Part shown: piece by piece, positions 40,891 to 50,957 of the stretch
Layout of the letters: each line of letters opens with the position of its first letter
Numbering within the stretch: position 1 is the first letter of the stretch
Origin: Isochrysis galbana
Lineage: Eukaryota; Haptophyta; Isochrysidales; Isochrysidaceae
DNA length: 64,000 bases
Direction of reading: 5' to 3'
NCBI GenBank assembly: GCA_018136815.1
Contig: CM030937.1
Coordinates: forward strand, 5,040,632 to 5,104,631
The notes under the pieces: generated by a model
What the model saw: the letters and a program-made list of their open reading frames with translations, nothing else
What the model was told of the DNA's origin: nothing
Databases searched by the model: none
Position numbers and translations under genes: made by a program

Positions 40891-43800
40891 TGGAGCTCCC
40901 ACCCAGGTGTGTGCCACTGCCATGCCTCTGTCCATGCCTGCCTGCCTGTCCCTGCCAGACTCGCACTCGCTCGTCGCACTCGACGAGCGTCGAACTGCAG
41001 CATGCGCACCTCACCGCAAGCGAGCGTCATCCCATTGCACCAAGGGGGAGACCTTGGGGGCAGTGGGATGGGCCCTCTTCCTCCCCTGCCCCTTCTGTCT
41101 GCCTCAGGGTGAGCCCTCTGCAAAAATCTGCGATGAACTCGTGTCGAAGAACGCCGTCACCGGCGTCTTTTCACCAAAACGCCCAAGCGCATCGCCTTAT
41201 CGTCCCACTCTTCCTTTCTTACATCTCCACCCCAAGGCCCTTTGGCATGGAGGAGGTGTTTCCTCTCCCTCTATCCTTTCCCTTATGTCTCAGGTCTCTA
41301 GCTTTGGTGAAAATCTCTCCCCCATCATAAACATGCAAGAGGAATCTCGCGGTTTCCTAAACCTCTCTCCTACGCGCGTTTGCACGCAATTCTCACTCTC
41401 ACTTCAGCCACCACCCCTCACTCCCCCCCTTCTGGGATGGGGTGGACTTCTCTTCTCTGATAAATGGTTGCAGGCCCTCCTTGACCAGCTGTCATTCTAT
41501 GGAGCCCTCCATTCTGTCCCATCTGGACCTCTACACTCATCACGTGCCGCTCGTCGCGCCGTCACTCGCCGCCGCCGCCACTCACGTGCTATCTACTCCT
41601 CCATCTCCTATGTTGGAGTTTTGGGACTTCTCTTCTCTGATACATGGTTGCAGGCCCTTCTTGACCAGCTGTCATTCTATGGAGCCCTCCATGCTGTCCC
41701 ACCTGGACCTCTACACCCATCACGTGCTGCTCGTCGCGCCGCCACTCGACGCCGCCGCCACTCACGTGCTATCTTCCCCTCCATCTCCTATGTTGGAGCC
41801 TTCATGGCGTCTCTCCATCGCCTCCTTGGTTGCTGCCATTTGGCTTTCTCGTTTCTGCGACACTCAACCACTTTTGCTGTCCGTGCCGCATTTGTTGCTG
41901 CCAAAGATCTGCGCACTCGGGGCAATACTTGGCTCGTCACGTTGCTCGCAACTTCTACGGTTGTACGCCATACAGCCCGTCGCACCCTATCACTCTCCCT
42001 CTACAAAGTTTACAACCCACTAAGCTCTTGGGCTACCTCTCTTTTCTCGGTCTCCTTCTCTCTCTACCTCAGTGCCCGGAAACTCTTTACCTGGCCCATA
42101 CGTGTCCGCGATGACTCGGCCGCGTTTCGCATCCCAGTGCGATTCGTGGCACCCTCTGACACTCGTCCTCACTCCGTCCGCTGCCCACGTCGCCCCTCCG
42201 CTGCCTCTGCTTCGGCAGCTGCCGTTGTGGCGCATGGAGATCTTGCCTCACACGCTCTGCTATATCGACGTCTCGGTTTTCCTTACGCTGACCAATGGTC
42301 GCTTGTGCCCACCGCCACCGTTGGTCACAACTTGTCTTGCCACCGCCCCCCGACTGGCCTCCCCATGCCAGAAGCAGTTGTCCGTGGTCGCATGCGCGCC
42401 GCCCCTTTCTCCCGCCTCCCAACTTCCCTTGACGCCCAACCGCCTCCCGGAGCCATGGTCTACATGGACTTTGCCGGCCCACTTTTGGAGAGCGTCCTCT
42501 TCAAGTACACATGCTACTGCGGTACTGTGGATGCTGGTAGCGGCTTCACCCGGGTATGGCCCGCGCGAGCCATGACCGCCGAGGTCGCCGCCTCAGCCCT
42601 TGGCCAATTCATTGCCGATGTCGCCGCTCATCTTAGCTCCCTTGACGGCACATACAAGCCCTCCATTGTGCGATCCGACAAGGGAAGCGCTTTCCTCTCC
42701 TATCACTTCCGAGACTTCCTCGCTCACCGTCGTATCCGCGTGAGCTACTCATCAGAATACACGCCGCAACAAAACTCACATGTGGAACGTATGTGGGGCG
42801 TCACTTTTGGTACAGCTCGCGTCCTTCTTGCTGCTGCTGGTCTCCCTCCTTCCTTTCATCCCTTTGCCATGCAGACAGCGGTTTGGATCACCAACAGGCT
42901 TCCACGACCTTCTCGCCGGAACTTGTCGCCTTATCACCTCCTCACTGGGCACCCCCCTGACATCCGTTGTCTATATGCTTTTGGTTGCCTTTGTGCCGTC
43001 GTTGCCCCCGTGCCGCGACGCGTTGGCGATCGCCACTTCGCCGACAGAGGTTGGTATGGCCTCTACATGGGGCCTTCTGAGGAGAGCCCTGGCCATGTTG
43101 TCTACTTACTCGACTCCAAAAGTGTAATGGTTGCAGCCAAGATCCGCGTATGGGAGGACCAGTTCCCGGGCCTCAAGGATGAGCCTAGACCCAGCTGGCT
43201 TGAGGATGACGATGATTCAGCTGCCTCTGCACCTGCCCCCTCTCCTGCACCCGTTCCAACTCCTGTACCTGCACCTGTTGCTGCACCATCTGCGATTCGT
43301 CGCTCCCCACGCCTCCTCGAGCTCGAACAACAACATCATGGTATGAATACCACTTCTGCTGTTACACCTGCGTTGCACAATGCCTCTATGGCTCAGGCTG
43401 CAGCAGTCTTTGCTCTTGGTGCTGCAGCAATGGGGTTCGATTCTCGTACTGATCCTTTATGTTTTGCTTTTACTTCCGACCTGCTCACTACCGACGACAG
43501 CTGTCCACCTTTTGCTCACGCCGGTAGCGACCATTCACTCTTCGCTCAAGCCGTCACCGTCGTTGCCGACATGGGGGATGTGACGGTCCCCAAGATGTAC
43601 CGTCAAGCGCTTCAGTCCACCCATGCCGACTATTGGCGCGTAGCTATCAACAAGGAGCTCGGCGGCCTCATGGCACTTCGCACTTGGGAGTGCGTTCCCG
43701 AGGACGCCATGCCCGAGGGCGCCAACCTTATGCATTGCCATTTTGTCTTCGCCGTCAAACGCAAAGCCGACGGCTCCATCGAGAAATTCAAGGCCCGTCT

Positions 43801-45268
43801 CGTTGCCGACGGCAATACTCAACGATACGGAGTCGATTTCGACCGCATCTTCTCTACCGTGGTCAAAACGGTTACCATCCGTCTCGTGCTTGCCATCGCT
43901 ACCGCTCATGATTACAACTTGTCCTCCATCGACGTCCGCCAAGCTTACCTGCAAGCCACTCTTCCACAACCCCTCTTCATGCGCATGCCACCTGGCCTCC
44001 CGCCTCGTGACTGTCGCGGGGTTCGTCTCGTATGCAAATTATTGCGCTCAATCTATGGCCTCCGTCAAGCTGGGCGCGAATGGGCCGAGCTTCTCACCTC
44101 CTTCCTCTTGAAGTGGGGCTTCACGCGCTCCACTATCGATGTCTGTCTCTACATCTTCACCAGCGGCTCGTCTTTGCTTTGGGTGCTGGTGTACGTGGAC
44201 GACGCCCTCATCGTCGATAATGACTCCGGCCTCCGCGCTCGTTTCGTCCACGATCTCGGCGATAGGTTTCCCATTGAAGACAAGGGCGAACTCTCGTGGA
44301 TCCTCAATGTTGCCGTGGCTCGTGACCGTCCGCGTCGGATCCTCACCTTATCTCAGAGTCTTTACGTCTCAGATCTCCTTCAACGGCATGATGCTTTCCT
44401 ATCTAGCACTACGACACGCACCTTCAAATCCCCTCTCGGCGCCCTCCACCTCGATCCGTCTGATTCACCCACGCCTGGCTCTCCTGCTTTTGAATCTATG
44501 GCCTCCAAGCGCGACACCTATATGGCCATCGTCGGGGGCCTCCTCTGGCTTGCTAACATGTCTAGGCCAGATCTCGCATATGCAGCCTCGCAGCTCTCGC
44601 GCTTCATGACCAACCCTGGTCCTACGCACTTCGCCGCTGCCGTCCGCGTCCTCTGCTACGTGCGTGACTCCTCCACCTGCGCTCTGCTCTTTCGCCCAGA
44701 CCCCTCGCTACCCTTTCTAGTCCATGTCGACTCGAATTGGGAATCTCGCTTCTCTTGTACGGGCGCCATCTTTTTTCTGTACGGCTGTCCTGTCCACTGG
44801 TTCTCCAAGACCCAACGATCCGTCTCGTTGTCGAGCGCCGAGGCCGAGTACTTCGGTGCCATGCTTGCGGCCCGCGACATCCTCTTCGTCCGGGATTTGC
44901 TTGTCGACCTATCTCTCCCGCCGGATGGCCCTACCCTTCTGTGCTCCGACTCCAAGTCTGCCATCAACATGTCCCTCGACCCCGTTGCCTTCAAAAAGAC
45001 CAAGCACATAATGCGCGCCGCAGCTTTCCTCCGCGACCTCGTTGCAAAACACGCCCTCGCTATGCGACATGTCCCCGGTAACCTTATGCTTGCTGACATC
45101 CTCACCAAGCCCCTTGGGCCCGCTCCCTTCTGCCGTCTCCTATCCCTTCTAAACGACTGCGCATCCATCATTGCACAAAGTCTGACGAGTTCAAATTCAA
45201 GTTCCGCCGAAGAAGCTACGGCAGGGACGTCTGCCTCTAAGACTGCCTCTGACGAAAAGCTCCAGTGA
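40838..45268 (+). CDS. Copia polyprotein: integrase, reverse transcriptase, RNase H
   Basis: The frame is open from 40781; the true start is uncertain, and an ATG at 40838 is one choice. A pre-integrase-like region (LLYRRLGFPYADQW, GRMRAAPF) lacks the usual second cysteine pair. The integrase core has VYMDFAGPL, VRSDKGSAF and TPQQNSHVERMWG, giving Asp-Asp-Glu. Reverse transcriptase has FKARLVADGNTQRYGVDF, DVRQAYLQATL and LVYVDDALI (catalytic YVDD). RNase H has HVDSNWESRF and SSAEAEYFGA, then LMLADILTKPLG. The ~430 residues before the integrase show neither a gag CCHC knuckle nor a protease D-S/T-G motif; instead there is a 60-residue duplication. No stop or frameshift interrupts the frame. 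The element may need gag and protease from a relative. Confidence 0.88.
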   Translation, partial: TLLLFVAALAAPWQPVRYGAPTQVCATAMPLSMPACLSLPDSHSLVALDERRTAACAPHRKRASSHCTKGETLGAVGWALFLPCPFCLPQGEPSAKICDELVSKNAVTGVFSPKRPSASPYRPTLPFLHLHPKALWHGGGVSSPSILSLMSQVSSFGENLSPIINMQEESRGFLNLSPTRVCTQFSLSLQPPPLTPPLLGWGGLLFSDKWLQALLDQLSFYGALHSVPSGPLHSSRAARRAVTRRRRHSRAIYSSISYVGVLGLLFSDTWLQALLDQLSFYGALHAVPPGPLHPSRAARRAATRRRRHSRAIFPSISYVGAFMASLHRLLGCCHLAFSFLRHSTTFAVRAAFVAAKDLRTRGNTWLVTLLATSTVVRHTARRTLSLSLYKVYNPLSSWATSLFSVSFSLYLSARKLFTWPIRVRDDSAAFRIPVRFVAPSDTRPHSVRCPRRPSAASASAAAVVAHGDLASHALLYRRLGFPYADQWSLVPTATVGHNLSCHRPPTGLPMPEAVVRGRMRAAPFSRLPTSLDAQPPPGAMVYMDFAGPLLESVLFKYTCYCGTVDAGSGFTRVWPARAMTAEVAASALGQFIADVAAHLSSLDGTYKPSIVRSDKGSAFLSYHFRDFLAHRRIRVSYSSEYTPQQNSHVERMWGVTFGTARVLLAAAGLPPSFHPFAMQTAVWITNRLPRPSRRNLSPYHLLTGHPPDIRCLYAFGCLCAVVAPVPRRVGDRHFADRGWYGLYMGPSEESPGHVVYLLDSKSVMVAAKIRVWEDQFPGLKDEPRPSWLEDDDDSAASAPAPSPAPVPTPVPAPVAAPSAIRRSPRLLELEQQHHGMNTTSAVTPALHNASMAQAAAVFALGAAAMGFDSRTDPLCFAFTSDLLTTDDSCPPFAHAGSDHSLFAQAVTVVADMGDVTVPKMYRQALQSTHADYWRVAINKELGGLMALRTWECVPEDAMPEGANLMHCHFVFAVKRKADGSIEKFKARLVADGNTQRYGVDFDRIFSTVVKTVTIRLVLAIATAHDYNLSSIDVRQAYLQATLPQPLFMRMPPGLPPRDCRGVRLVCKLLRSIYGLRQAGREWAELLTSFLLKWGFTRSTIDVCLYIFTSGSSLLWVLVYVDDALIVDNDSGLRARFVHDLGDRFPIEDKGELSWILNVAVARDRPRRILTLSQSLYVSDLLQRHDAFLSSTTTRTFKSPLGALHLDPSDSPTPGSPAFESMASKRDTYMAIVGGLLWLANMSRPDLAYAASQLSRFMTNPGPTHFAAAVRVLCYVRDSSTCALLFRPDPSLPFLVHVDSNWESRFSCTGAIFFLYGCPVHWFSKTQRSVSLSSAEAEYFGAMLAARDILFVRDLLVDLSLPPDGPTLLCSDSKSAINMSLDPVAFKKTKHIMRAAAFLRDLVAKHALAMRHVPGNLMLADILTKPLGPAPFCRLLSLLNDCASIIAQSLTSSNSSSAEEATAGTSASKTASDEKLQ
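41445..41804 (+). repeat. in-frame tandem duplication, 2 x 180 bp
   Basis: Two adjacent 180-bp units (41445-41624, 41625-41804), about 90% or more identical by eye, both beginning GACTTCTCTTCTCTGATA. They add 60 residues to the polyprotein. Confidence 0.9.
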
Positions 45269-45374
45269 CATACACCACTCCGAGTATTACGACTGTCATG
45301 CAAGGCATTCTCCATTCTTCTACCTTTATCCTCTGTATCTAAGCCTCACCCTCCGTGCTCGCCTTATGGGGGGG

Positions 45375-45987
45375 TATCACAGAGTGCCGTCATCTGCCAA
45401 CACAACCCATTGGTCCTTACCGATAGAATCGTCTTTACCGATAACTTTGTCTGCCAGATTCCTTTTCATCAAGTCATCAGCCTCTTTCATCATGTGCACC
45501 ACCTTCTGGACTCTTCTCTACATTATCATCTGCAGTTGATGCACATCGAGTTCTTAGGGTTCCCGAGTCATTTGCACATCGACTTCTAGACCTCGCCTTC
45601 ATCTTGGGGATCTCAGCTCACTCTAGATCGACTTAGTGCACCTAAGGAATCTCACCTTCATCAACACTCACGACGCTTCATCGGCTCATACTAAGGCAAT
45701 ACTCGCCGATTCCCTAAATCCTTGATTCCTTCTTTGTTCCCTCGCACGCCTTCCTGTTTGTCTCAGAGTATCATCCAAAGAACCGTGGTGGGGTATATGT
45801 AAGGGTTTGTGCGAATGTGATTATTGTAGAATCACCGTGCCCCAGGGGTATCTTGGTGAGTTCCCCAGTGCCCCCAGGTGTCCCAGGTTCTGACCCTCAC
45901 CCCTGTAGCACTGTCTCTCTCACTGTCTGTCATGACCTTACTGCTTTTTGTTGCCGCCCTGGCTGCTCCCTGGCAGCCAGTGCGATA
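45375..45987 (+). repeat. 3' LTR of the Copia element
   Basis: Same length as the 5' LTR; the one difference noted is C to T in the run at about 45465. Confidence 0.95.
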
Positions 45988-45992
45988 GGGAG

Positions 45993-46659
45993 CTGCGACC
46001 GAGGTATAACAGAAGACGGACGACAACCGTGGAACGTTTGATGTCATCAAGCGAAAGTAGGAGAAGAGACGATATACCCATCAACGAGACCTTGAGAGTT
46101 AAAATAGCTCGCCGGCTAAAAGTAAAAGTCTGTCCTCGTATGGAATACGACACTCCCCGACTAAATTCGAGTCGTCTCGACGAGTTGCATGGAAGGGGAA
46201 CAGAATAACCGAAATAGAAGAAATCCAGAATTAGAACTACAAGGCGAGAGAAAACAAAGATAACCGAGAAACCGAACGTTGAAGGCGGCGCTTAAAATAG
46301 AAGACGAGAGCACCCGTGGCCCGTGGGCCCTTTGAGCACAAATTCGGAAGCTTGACGCGGCGACCTATTTGTACGCATCGTCCCACCCATTTCTCCCTTT
46401 TACAGGAGTTTTGCTCGGGTGTTGCGGTGGGTGCAACCGCAGACGACATGCGTCTCGTCTCCTGCAAATAGCGGTAATCAACGGAGAAAGAGAAACAATC
46501 TGCAACAACAACGAAAGCGAGGGAATGATTCCGAAGACACGCGAGATGCAGTGAGCTACGATCCTTGATGACTCTACTATTAGAGTGGGGAAAAGAAGTC
46601 ACATAGGGGGGGAAAGGCAGCGGACGGAGCATCGAGCGACGGCAGCGAGCGACGGTGGC
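45993..46659. other. intergenic flank right of Copia, no gene seen
   Basis: Purine-rich, mixed composition; no recognisable coding sequence. Confidence 0.35.
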
Positions 46660-46935
46660 ATGATGAGCGAGGAGGAGATCGACCTTCGCCGCACCGAGCT
46701 CCGGAAGTACATCTCGGAGGCGCGCGATGGCTACCTGACGAAGGGGGGCGTGAAGCGGCCGATGTCGCCGTGGGTACATGTCCCAAGCGAGGTCGACGCT
46801 CGTCGAGCTGACCAAGAACGGCGGGTACAACGGGCAGTCAAGATGGCCAAGATGATGAAGAGCCCGACGGGCGACGCCAACGTGGAGCTGACCGAGGTGG
46901 AGACGATGGCGGCGGAACTCGAGGCGCCAGAATGA
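46660..46935 (+). CDS. small charged protein, unrecognised
   Basis: A 91-codon frame from ATGATGAGCGAGG. The product is helical and charged: EIDLRRTELRKYISEARDGY, later RADQERRVQRAVKMAKMMK, with an acidic end. Composition is ordinary and the frame fills its interval without repeats, so it could be a real small gene, but nothing identifies it. The stop lies next to a duplicated GATGAGTGCCCAGCCC motif (46931 and 47009) at the edge of an inverted LINE-derived element. Confidence 0.35.
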   Translation: MMSEEEIDLRRTELRKYISEARDGYLTKGGVKRPMSPWVHVPSEVDARRADQERRVQRAVKMAKMMKSPTGDANVELTEVETMAAELEAPE

Positions 46936-47008
46936 TGAGTGCCCAGCCCCTGTGCCAGAGGGAGTCGCGGCCCGCTCCCACTAGGGGTTTGGGCCAGAAT
47001 GATGAATG

Positions 47009-47430
47009 ATGAGTGCCCAGCCCTTGCTAGAGGGTAGGGGCTGGGGTTGATTGTACGGACGGGCCCACCCCCCGGGGGGTGTCCGTGAAAATAAAAAACA
47101 TCTGAAGATTCTGGGCTACACACCTACTGTACCAGGGTACTCCCTAATCTACTTTCCCTTCCCTCCACCTCTTCCCCTTCCCCCCGTCATTCCTTTGTCT
47201 TTGGTATCCGGGGTTCGGCCCAGGTGCACTAACTACCATGGGCCCGGTTTAGAGTGCGGGTTCCGGGCAGGCCTGTTGTTGGTCGGGTGTATGCGTTTGG
47301 CCAGCGGCGCTCGGGTTGCATGTGTCCCCGCTATGTGCTCGCTCGGGGGGTGTCCGTGATGGAGGTGGAGAGAGGGGGGCGCGAGGCCCCCATTGACCCC
47401 CACTTATCAGCCTTATAAAAGTAGGCTGCT
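47009..47430 (-). mobile_element. inverted LINE-family 5' fragment interrupted by a nested tail
   Basis: On the minus strand it starts with a CTACTTTTATAAGG hairpin half (47424-47411) and GGGGGCCTCGCGCCCCCC, then CACGGACACCCC, as in the element at 12119. It is split at 47087/47344 by the insertion at 47088-47343 and continues to 47009 with CAACCCCAGCCCC. Confidence 0.7.
47088..47343 (-). mobile_element. 256-bp truncated LINE tail with 15-bp TSD
   Basis: CGGGGGGTGTCCGTG occurs at 47073-47087 and 47344-47358. Between, on the minus strand, is the family's 3' untranslated region (TACCAAAGACAAAGGAATGA, GTGTGTAGCCCAGAATC) ending CTTCAGATG plus T-run at 47088. A classic 5'-truncated target-primed insertion. 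Confidence 0.85.
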
Positions 47431-47921
47431 AGAAGGAGGAAGAAGAAGGCAGGGCGTAAGGGTGACTGACGCCCCCCTAGAGGTAAGTTAGTGCCCGGTG
47501 AGAGGGGTGTAGAGCGCCCCCATCGACCCCTATTATAACCACAGGTTGAGATAGTTAGATTGTAGATTGAGCTTTGTGCAGCAGGGTTTGAAGCGGGTGA
47601 GACCGAAGGAACGCTCCTCGCCTTCACCTAGTTCGCTAGATGCTAGATGGGCCGGGACCTCTACTCGACCACCCAAATTTGAAGGCTCATTTGTACATAT
47701 ATTCGTAATGCATTCATCTGCATCTGCCCCACATTGCACGTTGCACATTGCACATTGCAAAGAAGGTTGAAAATATTGGCCTAACCCTAACAACAAGACT
47801 CATCAAGTCCCAGCCAGACAACAGCTTCATATGTCAGACAAAGCATAATGAACATCACAAAAGAACATGTGTTATCGATGTGGGGGCCAGTCTCCTTCGT
47901 ATTGCGTCTGCTTGAAGACTA

Positions 47922-48302
47922 TTAAGGCTGCCAGCCGGCTTGAAGCATGCCATCGATGAGTTGTTCCTTTGTCATAGACGTAGGGTGTCGGTGCGGTGGC
48001 GGCGACGATCCACGCGAAGACAGGCCCAATGCGAACACAGGATCTTCACTAGATAGTAAAGGCCTGAGCCGATCGTCGTTCACGCAAATTATGCGAAGCT
48101 CTTTCTTGCTCAGTGTGCTTGCATCCAGCCTGCTCCGAAAGAAGCGTGTATCGTCGAGCCCTGCACCTGCGATCATTGTGGAGCTCGGCGGACGGATGAT
48201 TCGCGGAGAGCTCCGCAGCGAACTCTGTGAATCGCAGAGTCTTTTCGTGTGAGGCGACACCATCATTTTCAGGCAACCTGTACGCTTGGCAAAACTTCAC
48301 CT
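47922..48302 (-). CDS. possible multi-exon gene fragment, unrecognised
   Basis: On the minus strand, after an acceptor CTGTGCAG, a frame from 48302 encodes VKFCQAYRLPENDGVASHEK and on to PSAELHNDR. A GT-AG segment of only 37 bp then leads in frame to LDASTLSKKELRIICVNDDR and to the stop after DGMLQAGWQP at 47922. A further exon upstream (containing RDIRELVYDVTSFLT, near 48310-48370) is possible. The sequence looks like ordinary protein and unlike the surrounding repeats. The 37-bp intron is shorter than others here, so this may be a decaying gene or a misjudged junction. Confidence 0.3.
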
Positions 48303-48309
48303 GCACAGA

Positions 48310-49760
48310 GGGTTAGGTTGGCTTGCCGTGAGAAATGATGTGACATCATACACCAGCTCTCGAATGTCACGTGGCGAACACTGTGCGGTAGCCAGGCGTT
48401 GCCATCGTCAATGTCGATACGGTTCACATGAGCTCAACGCATGACGGGTGGCTCGCCCTGCCATGCGCTGTAGAAGCATCCTGTTGGCCCTCGGAGCTCG
48501 CGAGTGCCGTTGCAGTGGGCTACATGGCCTTGCGCTTGGGTCCCGGGGCAGCGTGCGGTGTGGGACAAGTGGGCGCGCTGGGGGTAGCGGGGGGACAGGC
48601 GAGCCTCCATCGACTGAGGCGCACCTGGCGAGAATGACGAAGAGGGGGAAAGAGAGAAAGGAAAGCAGAAATGGTAGGAGAGGGAGAGAGGAAGGGGTGC
48701 GGCTCTCTGCCTCTCTCTGCCTCTTCTTCCGCTCTCTCTCATTCTCTCGTTCGCTGCCCTTCTCTTGTACCCCGTCTCCAATCTTAGATCTCGGGAAAAC
48801 GATTCGTTACACAGAATCAATCTCCTTTTCCTTTCTTGTCCCTTCTTTCGCCGTCTTAGAGACGGGGTTGTTCTCTCTCGTTCTCTCTCGTATTGTATTC
48901 TCTCTCGGGTTCTCTCTCGTTCTCTCTCAGGTTCTCTCTCGTATTCTCTCTCGTACTCTCTCTCTTATTCTCTCTCGTTCTCTCTCGTATTCTCTCTCGT
49001 ATTCTCTCTCAGGTTCTCTCTCAGGTTCTCTCTCTTGCAAGAAAGAGTACGAGGGCGCCAGCGGGGCGTGAAGTGAGAGACCGCGGAGGAGGAGGAGGAG
49101 GAGAGAGGCAAGGGATGTTGCTCGCTCTCTCTCTCTCTGCGAAGACCTCGTTCTGCGGAACGGACGCCAAGCTTTGGCGTCGAGGTATTCGTGGGGGAGG
49201 CTGGAGAGAGGAGTGAAGAAGGGGGGGAAAGGGATGAGAGGCTGGAGAGAGAGGAGTGAAGGAGAGGGAGAAGGAGGGGGGGGAGGAGAGGGGGGGGGGA
49301 AGGCGGGAAAGGAAAGGGAAGGGGGAAAGGGAAGGGAAAGGGTGGGGGGGGGGGGGGGGGGAGGAGAGACCGAGGAGCCCGGGGCCCACCTCTCTCTCTC
49401 GAGCCACCCCAAGACACACCCACCCCTCTCGAGCACGGAAGAAGGCAAACCTCACTCACGTCTCTTTTCGTCTTCACAAGAGAGAGATTCCTCTTCTTAC
49501 AAAGAGAGAGAAACGAACGGTGGAGCCGCTCGACCTCAACGGACATAGCAAGAGGGGATTATGGCGGAGCTCCGCGCGAGATCATGTGGTCTCCTTGAGG
49601 CCTGCAGCCCTGCTGTCCCCCCAGCCAGGCACGGGCCCTCTCTCGGGCGCACGCACCTGAATCGGGGGGGGGGGCGCCCTCTCTCGGGCGCTTCTCCGTC
49701 GCGGCGGGGGTGGCGGCACGACGGGAGCGGCGCGCGCTCCGTGACCCTACCAAATTCATG
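48310..49760. repeat. pyrimidine/purine-rich region with degenerate minisatellite
   Basis: Contains a TTCTCTCTCG-type degenerate array (about 48866-49035), then GGAGGA and G-run tracts (49080-49360). Long open frames here are artefacts of the repeats. No gene supported. Confidence 0.7.
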
Positions 49761-50278
49761 CTAGCTGTAGGGCGGACAAACAGTGATTTATAACTACTAA
49801 CATGTGGGGGGGGGGGGCTGCATTTTTTGACCGTCCTCCCAAGCCCAATGCGTCCCGCCTAGAAATAGCGTAGATAATATCACGATGATAAACATCAAGA
49901 TGACTCCTTTATTATTTGAAATCAACCCGCGCGGCCGACCCCCCCGTCCCGTGACAAGCAGCGACCCATCTGCAACAATTGGACCCATAGGCGTTTGCAT
50001 CTAGGGACACATTTTGGGGGGTAGTGAAGGTTTGGGGTAGAATTGTATAAGGTGTAGAAAATGGAAATGGCAAGGGGGGGGGGTTAAAAAAAAGGGGGAA
50101 CCTCAAGTTGCACCCTCTGAGAAGTCCCGACTCGAAGCGGTGCGCCTTCAACGACATGAACATGAAATGAAGATGGCAAGGCTAGGGCTGACCATTAACA
50201 GGCAAGTTTTTTGGAAACCCATTAGTAGTTTTTCAAGGTCAGCACATTAACAGGTTGAGTTTCTTTCTGGGTGTTAAC

Positions 50279-50549
50279 CTGGGGAAGGCCGAGGGGCCTG
50301 GCCCCCACACAGGGACGGACAAGGCCCGAGACTATCGCAGTAACGAACGCAAGAGGCCTGCCCCTCCCCTCCCACAAGCGCTAGGCCCAAAGTAGTGTAC
50401 ATGGGCCGACCCCCCGAAACCGAAGAAGAAGGAACGAGGGGGGGAGCGGGCGAGGGTGTAGAGGTAGGGGTATAGGCGGGGATACCGGGAGCGCGAGAGA
50501 GTGTGTGTCCTTAGTAGCGTAGCGGGCACCTTCAAGAATGTTTTTTTCC
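50279..50549 (+). mobile_element. 271-bp truncated LINE tail nested in hAT, 12-bp TSD
   Basis: CTGGGTGTTAAC at 50267-50278 and 50550-50561 flanks the family's 3' untranslated region (GGCCCAAAGTAGTGTACATG, CCCCCCGAAACCGAAGAAGA, CACCTTCAAGAATG plus T-run). Confidence 0.87.
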
Positions 50550-50819
50550 CTGGGTGTTAACAGGTTGTTTTAGGGGTGTTAATACCCTATTACTTGCCAT
50601 TAACAGGTTAAACCCATTACAAGTTGTTACCCCAACGTTATTGGAATACATGTTTGGGGGGGGATTCCCTTCCCCCCTCCGCCCCTCCCACCGCCCCCCG
50701 ACGCCAGGAGCTGTCCCCCCCCCCCACCCACCTGCCACCTGCGCCCTGCGCCTCCCCCCCCCGACGCCGACGCGCTCATGGGTAAGCGCGGACCGCCATC
50801 GAAGCGCAAGGCGCCAAAA

Positions 50820-50957
50820 TGGCCAAGCAATTCCTAGCTTCGCCGGCGTTGACCGCAGGGGTGGAGCGTGTGTTCTCGGCCGCAGGGAAAATGTACGGTG
50901 ATCTACAAAAATCTGCGACCTGCGAAGGATACTACTCTAGAGGCGTCTTTGTTTGCT
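50820..50957 (+). pseudogene. hAT transposase C-terminal dimerisation region (frameshifted)
   Basis: In one frame: AKQFLASPALTAGVERVFSA then AGKMYGDLQKS, the conserved hAT dimerisation block. A frameshift near 50915 moves the rest to another frame: AKDTTLEASLFASQNTE, then stop. The N-terminal catalytic part is absent, so the element is non-autonomous. Confidence 0.85.

Larger units (their letters stand above)
40278..45987 (+). mobile_element. Copia-type LTR retrotransposon, very recent insertion
   Basis: Two 613-bp LTRs (40278-40890, 45375-45987) beginning TATC and ending GATA frame one long coding region. I found a single base difference between the LTRs. GGGAG flanks both ends as a 5-bp TSD (40273-40277, 45988-45992). 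Next to the left LTR, TGGAGCTCCCACC fits a tRNA primer-binding site; before the right LTR a GGGGGGG run is the likely polypurine tract. Integrase precedes reverse transcriptase, as in Copia/Ty1. Confidence 0.95.

Noticed and set aside
41442..42023. Second-frame ORF within the Copia leader as a possible gag
   Set aside because: It is mainly the 180-bp duplication read in another frame and shows no gag or CCHC features.
48448..49546. Long open frames on both strands rich in Leu/Ser or Pro
   Set aside because: They arise from CT/GA-rich and degenerate TTCTCTCTCG repeats; no domain or varied composition.
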